Part shown: piece after piece, positions 46,027 through 57,783 of the stretch
Position numbering within the stretch: the first letter of the stretch is position 1
How the letters are laid out: the number at the start of each line of letters is the position of its first letter
DNA from: an uncultured Sphingorhabdus sp.
GTDB lineage: Bacteria > Pseudomonadota > Alphaproteobacteria > Sphingomonadales > Sphingomonadaceae
Reading direction: 5' to 3'
Assembly (NCBI GenBank): GCA_947501885.1
Contig: CANMXN010000001.1
Coordinates: 1,674,001-1,738,000 of the forward strand
DNA length: 64,000 bases
The notes under the pieces: model-generated
The model's input: only the letters and a program-made list of their open reading frames with translations
The model's database searches: none
Told to the model about the DNA's origin: nothing
Program-made: the position numbers and the translations under genes

Positions 46027-46923
46027 TTAAAGGATAGGATCATCCATATTATTGCGGCGATGCGCAGCAACCAGCGTATTGCGCAATAAGCAGGCAATGG
46101 TCATAGGGCCAACGCCGCCTGGTACGGGTGTGATCGCTTTAACATGCGGCATGGCTCCGTCTGTATCGACATCGCCAACCAACTTACCTTTGGGTGCGCT
46201 ATCTGTCGGTGCGAGGCGGTTAATACCGACATCAATAACCACTGCGCCTTCTTTAAGCCAATCCCCTTTAATCATCTGGGGCCGTCCAACGGCTGCCACA
46301 ACAATATCAGCACTACGAACCACAGTAGCGAGATCTTTGGTACGGCTATGTGCCATAGTGACGGTGCAGTTTTCATTAAGTAAAAGCTGTGCCATGGGTT
46401 TGCCAACCAATATACTGCGCCCAAGGACAACCGCGTTTAGGCCCGATAGATCACCCAGATAATCTTTGAGTAAGATTTGACAGCCCAATGGCGTGCAAGG
46501 GACCATGGCTTTTTGTCCTGATACCAAACGGCCAGCATTGATGATATGCAGACCATCAACATCTTTATCAGGATCGATATGGGCGATTATTTCTTGTTCG
46601 TTAAGTGTTTTGGGCAAGGGCAATTGTACTAAAATGCCGTCAACTGCATCATCGTTGTTAAGCCTTTTAATCAGCTCAATGAGGGTGTGCTGCGATGTGT
46701 CTGCGGCCAAGCGATGTTCAAAACTATTCATGCCCGCAGCGATTGTTGCCTTGCCTTTTGAACCGACATAGACTTGGCTAGCAGGATCATCGCCCACAAG
46801 CACAACTGCAAGGCCAGGCTTGCGTCCAGCGGCTTCAACAAATCTGGGGACTTGATCGGTAATGGTTTCGCGTAAAGATAGGGCAAATGCTTTACCATCA
46901 ATTATATGCGCTATATCCGCCAT
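46027..46923 (-). CDS. folD: Methylene-THF dehydrogenase/cyclohydrolase FolD
   Basis: FolD interconverts 5,10-methylene-, methenyl- and 10-formyl-tetrahydrofolate. The predicted 298-residue protein shows [21 protein letters not shown] with the YxxxK active site, [29 protein letters not shown] and [12 protein letters not shown]. The NADP domain is [19 protein letters not shown], and [15 protein letters not shown] lies near the end. The ATG at 46923 ([11 protein letters not shown]) is family-like. The frame extends five codons to 46938 and overlaps yggT there. Confidence 0.96.
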   Translation of the reverse strand: MADIAHIIDGKAFALSLRETITDQVPRFVEAAGRKPGLAVVLVGDDPASQVYVGSKGKATIAAGMNSFEHRLAADTSQHTLIELIKRLNNDDAVDGILVQLPLPKTLNEQEIIAHIDPDKDVDGLHIINAGRLVSGQKAMVPCTPLGCQILLKDYLGDLSGLNAVVLGRSILVGKPMAQLLLNENCTVTMAHSRTKDLATVVRSADIVVAAVGRPQMIKGDWLKEGAVVIDVGINRLAPTDSAPKGKLVGDVDTDGAMPHVKAITPVPGGVGPMTIACLLRNTLVAAHRRNNMDDPIL

Positions 46924-46927
46924 GTTT

Positions 46928-47224
46928 TTAAACGCCATAGCCGCTTGCGGCCAAATTACTCAGCATGATCATGAGGATATTTAACCCAATAATTAACACC
47001 ATTGGTGATAAATCAAGCATACCAGTATCGGGCATAAATTTGCGTATAGGCTTTAATATAGGGTCGAGTATTAGGTTGATTGATTCATAAATAGCGGAGA
47101 CATATTGATTGCTCATGCTCAATACATTGAATGTAATGAGCAAGCTGAGTATAAATTGTGCGATAACAATCATAATCAGTATATTCGCCAAATATCCGAT
47201 AATTTGAATGAGTGTGATCAGCAT
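46928..47224 (-). CDS. YggT family membrane protein
   Basis: This 98-residue protein has two long hydrophobic segments and the YggT core: [35 protein letters not shown] with the conserved DP..P.R, and a second segment after [16 protein letters not shown]. The family (CCB3-like) is linked with cytochrome b6 haem attachment in plastids and osmotic or division phenotypes in bacteria. It lies just upstream of folD on the same strand. Confidence 0.9.
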   Translation of the reverse strand: MLITLIQIIGYLANILIMIVIAQFILSLLITFNVLSMSNQYVSAIYESINLILDPILKPIRKFMPDTGMLDLSPMVLIIGLNILMIMLSNLAASGYGV

Positions 47225-47356
47225 ATATTTCTCCGGTGAGAGTGGGATTATTTTTCTTTAATTGGTCAATATATCACTATTCCGACTGTATCAACACTAT
47301 AAAACAGTTAATGGTCTATTTATCGATTAATATAGTGCAAATGGCGATGAAATTCA

Positions 47357-48253
47357 TCATGGTCTGATTAAAGTTCCAGCGCCGTTGCGTGTGAACATCT
47401 CAATCAGCATAGCATGAGGAACGCGGCCATCCAATATTACAGCGGCATCGACACCTGCATGAATGGCATTAGTGCAAGTTTCTAGCTTGGGTATCATGCC
47501 GCCACTAATCGTACCGTCATTTTGCAGGTTTTGCACATCATCTAGGCTTAGGTTGGTCAATAGCTCTCCTGATTTATCAAGCACGCCAGCAACATCGGTG
47601 AGCAGGAATAAGCGCGCAGCTTCCAACGCAGAGGCGATCGCACCAGCCATTGTATCGGCGTTAATATTATAGGTATGGCCGTCATCGCCAATCGCAATGG
47701 GGGCGATTATGGGAATCATGCCGTCTTGGCTGATACTATCAATAATTTTACGATCAACGCTATGCGGTTCGCCAACAAAACCCAAATCGATAATGCGCTC
47801 AATATTGCTATCTTCATCTTTTTGGGTGCGCCGTAATTTATCTGCCTTAACAAAATTACCGTCTTTCCCTGAAATACCGATGGCTTTACCGCCTGCTTTG
47901 CTGATCCAACCGACAAGCTCTTTATTAATCGCACCGCATAACACCATTTCGGCAATATCGGCGGTTTCTTGGGTGGTAACGCGCAGACCATCGATAAATT
48001 CGCTTTTAACGCCAACACGTTCTAACATAGCGCCAATTTGCGGCCCGCCGCCATGCACCACCACAGGATTTATGCCCACGGCTTTTAGCAGGACAATATC
48101 CTCTGCGAAGCGCAATGATAATTTGGGGTCACCCATGGCATGGCCACCATATTTGACAACAAATGTTTTGCCTGCATAGCGCTGTAAATAAGGTAGCGCT
48201 TCGGTTAGTGTTTCAGCTTTGGCCAATATGGCTGGATCATTGATATTGCTCAT
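47357..48253 (-). CDS. argB: Acetylglutamate kinase
   Basis: ArgB phosphorylates N-acetylglutamate in arginine synthesis. The 298-residue protein starts with an extra helix ([20 protein letters not shown]), typical of arginine-inhibited hexameric forms. [73 protein letters not shown] and [14 protein letters not shown] follow. It is on the minus strand between mutS and yggT with about 100-130 bp gaps on both sides, so it may have its own promoter. Confidence 0.96.
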   Translation of the reverse strand: MSNINDPAILAKAETLTEALPYLQRYAGKTFVVKYGGHAMGDPKLSLRFAEDIVLLKAVGINPVVVHGGGPQIGAMLERVGVKSEFIDGLRVTTQETADIAEMVLCGAINKELVGWISKAGGKAIGISGKDGNFVKADKLRRTQKDEDSNIERIIDLGFVGEPHSVDRKIIDSISQDGMIPIIAPIAIGDDGHTYNINADTMAGAIASALEAARLFLLTDVAGVLDKSGELLTNLSLDDVQNLQNDGTISGGMIPKLETCTNAIHAGVDAAVILDGRVPHAMLIEMFTRNGAGTLIRP

Positions 48254-48355
48254 AAATGCGCATAGTCAAAAAAATTGATAAAGATCAAGTAAGGAATGGT
48301 TACGAACGATGCTATTATAAGGCCATATTACCGCAACAAAATATATTATTTGCTG

Positions 48356-50986
48356 TCATAATAGCCGCTTTAGATCATATAATCTCTCTAAGGCCTCACG
48401 CGGGCTAAGTGCATCTACATCTATTCCGTCCAGCATCTCGCGCAAATTATCACGCTCTTCTTCTAGTTCGGCTGCTGCTGCAAAGAGAGGAAGTTCACCC
48501 AAACCTGCGGCAAGCCCTCCTGTATCTTGGCGTCCTTTTTCCAGCTTCTCTAATATTATTTTGGCACGCGCCAATGTGTCTTTGGGCAGGCCAGCAAGCT
48601 TGGCCACGGCGAGACCATAGCTGCGATCAGCTGCTCCCTTGGACAATTCATGCAATAAGATTAAATCGCCCTTATATTCTTTGGCGCGCACATGGTGTAG
48701 CGAGAGGGCATCTAATGTTTCTGATAGACGGTTGAGCTCGTGGTAATGGGTTGCAAATAAACAGCGGCATCCGATATTTTCATGCACCGATTCAACCACA
48801 GCCCAAGCAAGTGCTAAGCCGTCATAAGTAGATGTGCCGCGCCCTACTTCGTCTAAAATAACAAAGCTATTTTTTGTTGCACCAGATAAAATGGCTGCGG
48901 TCTCGACCATTTCCACCATGAAGGTCGAGCGTCCTTTGGCGAGATTATCAGATGCACCAACGCGGCTGAAAAGGCGATCAACAATGCCGAGTTTGGCCGA
49001 TGAAGCGGGGACATATCCGCCCATTTGTGCCAAAATAATGATAAGTGCATTTTGCCTTAGAAATGTTGATTTACCGCCCATATTGGGACCGGAAATCAAC
49101 CAAAGACGATCCACATCATGCAAATGAGCATCATTGGCGATAAAGCGCTCATTGCTCTGTTTGAGCGCGCTTTCGACGACGGGATGCCGTCCATTTTCTA
49201 CGGTAAATATTGGCGTGTCCGTTAGTGTGGGCCTGCACCATTGTCCCTCAGTCGCGCGCTGTGCCATAGCGGCGCTCACATCCAACCGTGCGATAGCATC
49301 TGCGCTTTTGGCAATGGCGTCGCGCCGTTCATAGGTTATGGCGATAAGATCTTCCAAATGAGCCGATTCTGCGAGTAATGCATGAGCGCTGGCTTGGGTT
49401 ATTTTCACCGCTTCTTCGTGCAGTTCAAGCGAGTTAAAGCGCACAGCACCTGCCATAGTTTGCCGATGCGTAAAACCGCTATTTTCTGCCATTAAAATAT
49501 CACCATGTTTGGCAGGAACTTCAACAAAATAACCCAATACGGCATTATGTTTTATTTTCAGGCTGCTGATACCTGTTTTCTCGCGGTAATTTGCTTCTAG
49601 CTGTGCAATAGCATTTCTGCCGTTGCGCCCTGTACTACGCAATATATCAAGGGCGGCATCATAGCCTTCGGCAATATAGCCACCTTGTGATGTTTCAGTG
49701 GGCGGCGTATCCACCAATGCCCTAGACAAGAGATCAACCATATCGCCATGCCCATCAAATGCAGGCAAAAGCTGGTCTAATAAAGTAGGTCGTGTGGGAA
49801 TATCACTAAGCTTTTCGCGCAGATCACGGGCGCTATTTAGACCGTCTCGTAATTGTCCCAAATCACGCGGGCTACCTCTTCCTGCGACAATGCGTCCAAT
49901 AGCGCGAGCGATATCGGGCAATTGGCGCAATGTGCCGCGCACCATTTCGCGCATTAAGGGTGTATCATGAAACCAATTTACCAGATCGAGCCTGCCCGTA
50001 ATGGCGTCAATATCCATTAAAGGGGCTGCGACATCGCGTGCCAATTGCCGCGCACCAGAGCCTGTTACTGTGCGGTCAATATCATGCAGCAGACTTCCCT
50101 TTTTATCGCCGCTTTGTGTTAATGTGATTTCAAGGCTTTCGCGTGTTGCCTTATCGATGAGCAAGTGGCTGCCACTGTTGCGCTGCACAGGAGGTTTTAG
50201 AAAGGGCATATTGCCCTGTCCGACATATTCGAGATAGGTGATAAGCCCGCTAGCGGCGAGCAGTTCGCTGCGTGTAAATTCACCAAAGCCGTCGAGCGTG
50301 CTAACACCAAATAACGCCTTTATTTGATCTTCGCCATGCAGGGAGTCAAATTTTGGTCGTTCAATAATGGGCCAATCGGCCAGATAGGCATCAGCTTTGC
50401 CCTCAGACATAATGATTTCACTGGGGTTTAGACGTGCTAACTCAGCTTCAAAACGGCTCTTATGAATGGTAAAGACTTCAAAATGACCCGTCGAAATATC
50501 AGCCGCGGCAATACCAATTTGATCATTTTTAGGTGCTGCTGCAATGATGATATTTTCTTGTGCTGCATCGAGTAGACTATCCTCGGTGAGCGTTCCAGCC
50601 GTGACATAACGAATGATGTCGCGTTCAACCAGCGCTTTATAACCCCCGCGTTCTTTTGCTTGTTCTGGGGTTTCGACCTGTTCAGCGATGGCAACGCGAT
50701 AGCCATTCTTGATAAGCTTGGCCAAATAAGCATCGCTGCTGTGCACGGGCACACCGCACATGGGGATGGGTACACCATCATGTTCACCGCGCGATGTGAG
50801 GGCAATATCCAATGTGTCGGCTGCACATTTTGCATCGTCGAAGAACAGTTCGAAAAAGTCGCCCATACGGTAGAATAGCAGACAATCTTTGGCTTTTGCT
50901 TTGAGCGCTAAATATTGCACCATCATCGGCGTTGGGCCAGACGCTTTTTTCTGTGTGATTTTCTTTTTTTGCGCTGTTTTTGCCAT
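48356..50986 (-). CDS. mutS: DNA mismatch repair protein MutS
   Basis: MutS recognises base mismatches and small loops and recruits MutL. The 876-residue protein has the N-terminal mismatch-reading domain with LLFYRMGDFFELFFDDA (Phe-x-Glu wedge). Connector, core and clamp domains lead to the ATPase: Walker A SGPNMGGKSTFLRQNALI, VGASDNLAKGRSTFMVEM, Walker B FVILDEVGRGTSTYDGLALA, and the FATHYHEL motif. The C-terminal tail carries the dimerisation helix. It is divergent from maeB across a 149-bp gap that contains a perfect DnaA box. Confidence 0.97.
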   Translation of the reverse strand: MAKTAQKKKITQKKASGPTPMMVQYLALKAKAKDCLLFYRMGDFFELFFDDAKCAADTLDIALTSRGEHDGVPIPMCGVPVHSSDAYLAKLIKNGYRVAIAEQVETPEQAKERGGYKALVERDIIRYVTAGTLTEDSLLDAAQENIIIAAAPKNDQIGIAAADISTGHFEVFTIHKSRFEAELARLNPSEIIMSEGKADAYLADWPIIERPKFDSLHGEDQIKALFGVSTLDGFGEFTRSELLAASGLITYLEYVGQGNMPFLKPPVQRNSGSHLLIDKATRESLEITLTQSGDKKGSLLHDIDRTVTGSGARQLARDVAAPLMDIDAITGRLDLVNWFHDTPLMREMVRGTLRQLPDIARAIGRIVAGRGSPRDLGQLRDGLNSARDLREKLSDIPTRPTLLDQLLPAFDGHGDMVDLLSRALVDTPPTETSQGGYIAEGYDAALDILRSTGRNGRNAIAQLEANYREKTGISSLKIKHNAVLGYFVEVPAKHGDILMAENSGFTHRQTMAGAVRFNSLELHEEAVKITQASAHALLAESAHLEDLIAITYERRDAIAKSADAIARLDVSAAMAQRATEGQWCRPTLTDTPIFTVENGRHPVVESALKQSNERFIANDAHLHDVDRLWLISGPNMGGKSTFLRQNALIIILAQMGGYVPASSAKLGIVDRLFSRVGASDNLAKGRSTFMVEMVETAAILSGATKNSFVILDEVGRGTSTYDGLALAWAVVESVHENIGCRCLFATHYHELNRLSETLDALSLHHVRAKEYKGDLILLHELSKGAADRSYGLAVAKLAGLPKDTLARAKIILEKLEKGRQDTGGLAAGLGELPLFAAAAELEEERDNLREMLDGIDVDALSPREALERLYDLKRLL

Positions 50987-51046
50987 TCACCCTCTCATGA
51001 GATTGATAGCGCAGTGGTGTGTGTGTTGCTAGAGATAAGTTTTCCA

Positions 51047-51055
51047 TTATCCACA
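51047..51055 (+). promoter_or_regulatory. Perfect DnaA box in the mutS-maeB gap
   Basis: TTATCCACA is the exact consensus 9-mer for DnaA and lies between the divergent mutS and maeB starts, 61 bp upstream of mutS. It could be a DnaA regulatory or titration site. A single 9-mer can also occur by chance. Confidence 0.45.
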
Positions 51056-51135
51056 GGAATATAACCGCTCTTGCCCTTCTTAGGCTAGCGCGCTAGTGGA
51101 TTTATCAACGAACATAGCAGATTAAAGGATTTATT

Positions 51136-53400
51136 ATGAGTGATAGTGATATTGTATTTTCTAAAGAAGAGGCGCTGTCTTTTCACTCAGAAGGCCGTCC
51201 AGGTAAAATTGAGATTGTTGCCACCAAACCCATGGCAACGCAGCGTGATTTGAGTCTGGCCTATTCGCCAGGTGTTGCAGTTCCCGTTCAAGCGATTGCC
51301 GATGATCCAGCAGCGGCTTATGATTATACGGCGCGCGGCAATTTGGTGGCGGTAATTTCTAATGGTAGCGCTATTTTGGGTATGGGCAATTTGGGTGCTT
51401 TGGCTTCTAAACCCGTTATGGAAGGTAAGGCAGTTTTGTTCAAACGCTTTGCCGATGTGGACTCGATTGATATTGAGGTTGATACTTCCGATAGCCAGCG
51501 CTTTATCGAAGCTGTAGAATTGTTAGAGCCAACCTTTGGCGGTATCAACCTTGAAGATATTGCTGCGCCAGAATGTTTTATCATCGAGCAAACACTGCGC
51601 GAAAAAATGAAAATTCCAGTATTTCATGATGATCAGCATGGCACGGCGATTATTGCAGCGGCTGGTTTAATCAATGCCTGTGAATTAACAGGTAAATCAT
51701 TAAAAGATCTAAAAATGGTCTGTAACGGAGCGGGGGCAGCGGCTATTGCTTGTACCGAACTTATTAAAGCTATGGGCGTACCCCATGAAAATGTGATTAT
51801 GTGTGATCGTACGGGAGTAATTTATCAGGGCCGCAGCGAGGGTATGGACCAATGGAAATCTGCTCATGCTGTTAAAACGGAAATGCGGACATTGGCCGAA
51901 GCCATTAAAGGCGCGGATGTATTTTTGGGTCTGTCTGCGGCCGATGCTCTATCGCAAGATATGGTGCGCGATATGGCCGCTGATCCTATTATTTTTGCGA
52001 TGGCCAATCCTAATCCTGAAATTTCTCCGCCAGCGGCGCGGGAAGCACGCCCCGATGCTATAATTGCTACAGGACGCAGCGATTATCCTAATCAAGTGAA
52101 TAATGTGCTATGCTTTCCCTTCATTTTCCGCGGGGCATTAGATGTACGCGCTACTACTATTAATGAGGAAATGAAAATTGCTGCTGCTAATGCGATTGCT
52201 CAGCTAGCGCGTGAGCGCGTTCCCGAAGAAGTTGCTGCGGCCTATGGTGGAACCAATCATAGCTTTGGTAAAGATTATATCATTCCATCGCCATTTGACC
52301 CGCGCCTTATTACCATCGTATCATCGGCGGTGGCACAGGCCGCTATGGATAGCGGTGTTGCCCAAAAACCTATTGAGGATATGGATGCCTATAAAATAGC
52401 ATTAAGCAGCCGTTTCAATCCGACCACATCGGCACTGACTCAAGTATCAGAAAATGCCCGTGCACATCCAAAACGCGTGATCTTTGCCGAGGCCGAAGAA
52501 GAAGTCGTATTGCGTGCGGCTATCCAGTTTCGTGATGATGGCTATGGAACGCCTGTTTTGGTGGGCCGCGATCAAAAAGTTATTGAGAAGCTTAAAGAGT
52601 TAGGTGTGGAAGACCCTGATAGCTTTGAAATCCACAACAGTGTGAGCAGCCCCTATGTCGATGATATGGTTGCGCTGCTTTATGGACGTTTGCAGCGCCG
52701 CGGCTATTTGCAGCGCGATATTCAACGCATGGTCAATCGTGATCGTAATATTTTTGGGGCAGCAATGCTCAAATTGGGTCATGCCGATGCCATGATTACG
52801 GGCGTAACGCGTACCTTTGCCCAATCAATGCGCGAGCTGCGCCGTGTGCTTGATCCAGCGGCTGGTAAGACGGCATTTGGTGTACATGTCATGGTGGGCA
52901 AGACGCATACAGTCTTTATCGCTGACACTACGGTGAATGAACGGCCGAGCGCCTGTGAATTGGCGGATTTTGCCGAACAAACGGCCACAGTTGCGCGGCG
53001 CATGGGGCATACTCCGCGCGTTGCCTTTTTGTCCTATTCTAACTTTGGTAATCCTGCGGGCCAATGGCTTGAAAATCTGCGTGAAGCGGTGACTTTGCTT
53101 GATGCTCGCGGGGTTGATTTTGAATATGAAGGCGAGATGGCACCTGATACAGCGCTTAACCCCAAAGTCATGAAAAATTATCCCTTTTCACGCCTTTCTG
53201 GTCCCGCCAATGTGTTGATTATGCCAGGTCTACAATCCGCGAACCTATCTGCGAAACTGTTGCGTGAATTGGGCGGTGATCGCACCATCGGCCCCATGCT
53301 CATTGGTATTGAAAAGCCTGTGCAAATTGCGACTATGGCCTCCAGCGCATCGGAGTTGGTGTCACTCGCGGTGCTAGCAGCGGCGGGTATTACTGATTGA
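51136..53400 (+). CDS. maeB: NADP-dependent malic enzyme with phosphotransacetylase domain
   Basis: MaeB oxidatively decarboxylates malate to pyruvate with NADP. The 754-residue protein has the malic enzyme domain in residues 1-430: YSPGVAVPVQAIADDP, GNGSAILG-like VISNGSAILGMGNLGALASK, IPVFHDDQHGTAIIAAAGL, VCNGAGAAAIACTELI, and FAMANPNPEISPPAARE. Residues 440-754 resemble phosphotransacetylase (FAEAEEEVVLRAAIQF, MPGLQSANLSAKLLRELGG), a domain that in MaeB binds acetyl-CoA for regulation. AAAGGA precedes the ATG. A hairpin terminator lies just after the stop. Confidence 0.95.
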   Translation: MSDSDIVFSKEEALSFHSEGRPGKIEIVATKPMATQRDLSLAYSPGVAVPVQAIADDPAAAYDYTARGNLVAVISNGSAILGMGNLGALASKPVMEGKAVLFKRFADVDSIDIEVDTSDSQRFIEAVELLEPTFGGINLEDIAAPECFIIEQTLREKMKIPVFHDDQHGTAIIAAAGLINACELTGKSLKDLKMVCNGAGAAAIACTELIKAMGVPHENVIMCDRTGVIYQGRSEGMDQWKSAHAVKTEMRTLAEAIKGADVFLGLSAADALSQDMVRDMAADPIIFAMANPNPEISPPAAREARPDAIIATGRSDYPNQVNNVLCFPFIFRGALDVRATTINEEMKIAAANAIAQLARERVPEEVAAAYGGTNHSFGKDYIIPSPFDPRLITIVSSAVAQAAMDSGVAQKPIEDMDAYKIALSSRFNPTTSALTQVSENARAHPKRVIFAEAEEEVVLRAAIQFRDDGYGTPVLVGRDQKVIEKLKELGVEDPDSFEIHNSVSSPYVDDMVALLYGRLQRRGYLQRDIQRMVNRDRNIFGAAMLKLGHADAMITGVTRTFAQSMRELRRVLDPAAGKTAFGVHVMVGKTHTVFIADTTVNERPSACELADFAEQTATVARRMGHTPRVAFLSYSNFGNPAGQWLENLREAVTLLDARGVDFEYEGEMAPDTALNPKVMKNYPFSRLSGPANVLIMPGLQSANLSAKLLRELGGDRTIGPMLIGIEKPVQIATMASSASELVSLAVLAAAGITD

Positions 53401-53412
53401 TATAACAAAAAA

Positions 53413-53436
53413 GGCGACGTTCCGAGGAACGCCGCC
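53413..53436 (-). terminator. Bidirectional terminator between maeB and katG
   Basis: GGCGACGTTC (53413-53422) pairs with GAACGCCGCC (53427-53436), with one mismatch, around the tetraloop CGAG. On the minus strand a run of six T follows, so it should end katG transcription strongly. On the plus strand ATCTTTATC follows, so it may also serve maeB. Confidence 0.78.
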
Positions 53437-53490
53437 ATCTTTATCGCAAGCACATATGAGGGGGGAATTATGTGCGTTGCAGAATATCCT

Positions 53491-55653
<2,163 letters not shown>

Positions 55654-55744
55654 TCATCATGAGGTTGTTATAAATTACGGCATATATAACGCCTAAGCAA
55701 TAATCGATCAAATCGATTTTTTGATAATTAGTAATTGTTTTTGG

Positions 55745-55766
55745 CAATTATATAATTGTAATTATA
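55745..55766. promoter_or_regulatory. Overlapping palindromes upstream of katG
   Basis: CAATTATATAATTG (55745-55758) is a perfect 14-bp palindrome. It overlaps TATAATT-GT-AATTATA (55751-55766), a 7-2-7 inverted repeat. Both lie about 105-125 bp upstream of katG in the gap after yaaA. The second resembles the AT-rich inverted repeats bound by Fur/PerR-type repressors. This is a visual match only, and AT-rich DNA makes such palindromes more likely by chance. Confidence 0.35.
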
Positions 55767-55822
55767 ATGTATGGAAACCATGCTACTCCCGTACATTATT
55801 TATAGAATATTCTTGTGATATT

Positions 55823-56608
55823 TTATTTTTTAACGGGTGGCTGTGCTCGAGAAAACACCAAGCAATCATCCGATGTCGCTTTAAGGTCAAGCGAATAGCC
55901 CTCTGCGCTAAAATCTTTAAGGTCTTTTGCGCGTTCCACTTTATTTTCCATGATCCAGCGGGCCATGAGGCCGCGCGCATATTTCACATGGTACATGAGC
56001 TTGCGGGCTTCTCCATCTTTAATATTTAAAAATGTTGCTTCGATCACGGGGCTTTTTAACGCGTCTTGATCGACCGCCTTGAAATATTCATTGGAGGCCA
56101 AATTAACAATAGTATTGTCTTTATGCGCTGTTAAATCATCATTGAGATGATCAGCGATAGTGCTACCCCAAAACTCATAGAGCGATTTGCCGCGCGGATT
56201 AATCATCTTTGTGCCCATTTCAAGCCGATAAGCCTGTATCGCATCCATCGGACGAAGCACGCCATAAAGGCCTGACAATATCCGCAAATGGTCCTGCGCG
56301 TAAGATAATGTGTCATCGGAGAGGCTTTTGGCTTCCAACCCCCAATAGACATCACCATCAAAAGTAAGCCCTGCTGGCTTGGCGCTATTGCTTTGTCCAT
56401 CAAGGTTAAAGGCTTTGAATCGTTCTTCGTTCAGTTCGGCCAATTTGTCGCTAATATGCATGAGGCGCTTAAGATCAGCGGCGCTTTGCTTTTTGGCGAC
56501 TTGTGCTATTTCGCGCGTATCTTTTGCCAGGCGCGGCTTTGTGATGTCTAGCGCTGTGTCGATGGCATCAAAATTTAGTTTTTTTGCAGGGGATAATAGG
56601 GTCAGCAT
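55823..56608 (-). CDS. yaaA: Peroxide stress protein YaaA
   Basis: YaaA limits free intracellular iron during peroxide stress and has a DNA-binding fold with a helix-hairpin-helix. The 261-residue protein starts MLTLLSPAKKLNFDAIDTAL, the family N-terminus, and continues with LKRLMHISDKLAELNEERF and FDGDVYWGLEAKSL. LRILSGLYGVLRPMDAIQAY and RLEMGTKMINPRGKSLYEFW follow. Its place between katG and bfr agrees with a role in iron and peroxide defence. Confidence 0.94.
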   Translation of the reverse strand: MLTLLSPAKKLNFDAIDTALDITKPRLAKDTREIAQVAKKQSAADLKRLMHISDKLAELNEERFKAFNLDGQSNSAKPAGLTFDGDVYWGLEAKSLSDDTLSYAQDHLRILSGLYGVLRPMDAIQAYRLEMGTKMINPRGKSLYEFWGSTIADHLNDDLTAHKDNTIVNLASNEYFKAVDQDALKSPVIEATFLNIKDGEARKLMYHVKYARGLMARWIMENKVERAKDLKDFSAEGYSLDLKATSDDCLVFSRAQPPVKK

Positions 56609-56782
56609 ATATATTCCTTTCCTCCTGACAGCGATGAGCGGGATTGCGCATCAGTCTGCGTGGGTAAATGGTTGACGCTTTATAGTTCGCACATAATATA
56701 TATTGGGTTACAGGGATAATTATTTTTGATAAAATTTATGAGGATATAAATTCGCAATATTGATTATCGAAATAATATGAAA

Positions 56783-56805
56783 GGGCAGCACTGTAATATG
56801 CTGCC
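56783..56805 (-). terminator. Probable terminator after bfr
   Basis: GGGCAGCA (56783-56790) and TGCTGCC (56799-56805) form a 7-bp perfect stem with an 8-nt loop. On the minus strand it lies 37 bp past the bfr stop and is followed by CTTTC and then an AT-rich stretch. The T run is weak. Confidence 0.5.
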
Positions 56806-56841
56806 TCTAATAATATTATAATATGGTGCGATAGTGACCTA

Positions 56842-57321
56842 TCACCCTTGCGGCGGTTCGCATTGCAGTTGAATATAATTTTGCAACCCCATTTTACCGA
56901 GCAATTCAATCTGCGTTTCTAGCGTATCATAATGCTCTTCTTCGCTGGCTAGGATTTTGGCGAATAGATCACGCGACACATAATCGCGCACGCTTTCGCA
57001 ATATTCTACGGCATCGCGCAGCGGTGGGAGGGCTTCTTTTTCTAGCTCAAAATCACAGTTAAGCACTTCTTCGACATTTTCACCGATACGCAATGCACCC
57101 AATGTTTGGAAATTGGGTATACCGTCCAAAAACAAAATCCGCTCGGTGAGCATATCGGCATGTTTCATTTCATCGATAGATTCTTCATATTCAAACTTAG
57201 CCAATTTGGTCATGCCCCAATTGTCGAGCATCCGATAATGGAGGAAATATTGGTTGATCGCAGTGAGTTCATTTTTTAGCGCGTGATTGAGATATTCGAT
57301 GACTTTCTTATCGCCTTTCAT
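56842..57321 (-). CDS. bfr: Bacterioferritin
   Basis: Bacterioferritin is a 24-subunit haem-containing iron store. The 159-residue protein starts [20 protein letters not shown] at 57321, the usual N-terminus, with AAGGA 8 nt upstream; an ATG three codons earlier has no room for a ribosome site. Ferroxidase ligands are visible in [36 protein letters not shown] (with the haem Met in DEMKHADM) and [15 protein letters not shown]. Bfd is encoded 107 bp upstream on the same strand. Confidence 0.96.
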   Translation of the reverse strand: MKGDKKVIEYLNHALKNELTAINQYFLHYRMLDNWGMTKLAKFEYEESIDEMKHADMLTERILFLDGIPNFQTLGALRIGENVEEVLNCDFELEKEALPPLRDAVEYCESVRDYVSRDLFAKILASEEEHYDTLETQIELLGKMGLQNYIQLQCEPPQG

Positions 57322-57428
57322 GGCATACATCCTTTTTCAGTAGAGGTTATTGTGCATCAAATAACAGCTTCCATAATAGAATGTAAAGCAAAAAATGGCG
57401 GATTTCTGGGGTTTTTTAGCTAATGCGA

Positions 57429-57602
57429 TTAGCAAGCAGTAGCGGTCTCACTATTGATAATGCGTTGCGCTAAGGGCAGGCATTGACCGCATTGAAATTT
57501 GCAGCCAAGTTTACGATATGCCTTGGCGGGTGTCCGCTCTCCATCGCGCGCGGCGCCGCGCACTTCCTTTTCTCTAAGGGCATTGCATAAACAAACAATC
57601 AT
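57429..57602 (-). CDS. bfd: Bacterioferritin-associated ferredoxin
   Basis: Bfd is a small [2Fe-2S] protein that reduces bacterioferritin iron for release. The 57-residue protein starts MIVCLCNALREKEV. The cluster ligands fit the CxC-X(about 30)-CX2C pattern: CLC at the start, CQFQ-like CKFQCGQCLPLA near the end. The frame extends 12 codons to 57638, but the family-like ATG is at 57602. It precedes bfr, giving a store-and-release pair. Confidence 0.93.
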   Translation of the reverse strand: MIVCLCNALREKEVRGAARDGERTPAKAYRKLGCKFQCGQCLPLAQRIINSETATAC

Positions 57603-57632
57603 GGTGAATGAAACCTTACTATTGATATTCAA

Positions 57633-57667
57633 TTGCAATAACAGAATTAAGATTGATTCGCAATAAC
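57633..57667. promoter_or_regulatory. GCAATAAC direct repeats upstream of bfd
   Basis: TTGCAATAAC (57633-57642) and TCGCAATAAC (57658-57667) are near-identical 10-mers with a 25-bp repeat spacing, lying 31-65 bp upstream of the bfd start. The position suits an iron-responsive operator, but no regulator can be named from the sequence. Confidence 0.35.
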
Positions 57668-57783
57668 TATTTTTTGAGAGGATTCACTATGATATAATCG
57701 TATCATTTAATAATAGACCAATTTGTTTATATTTATAAATAATGCTGAGAATATATCGGCACTGCAATATTTATAGCCTACAG

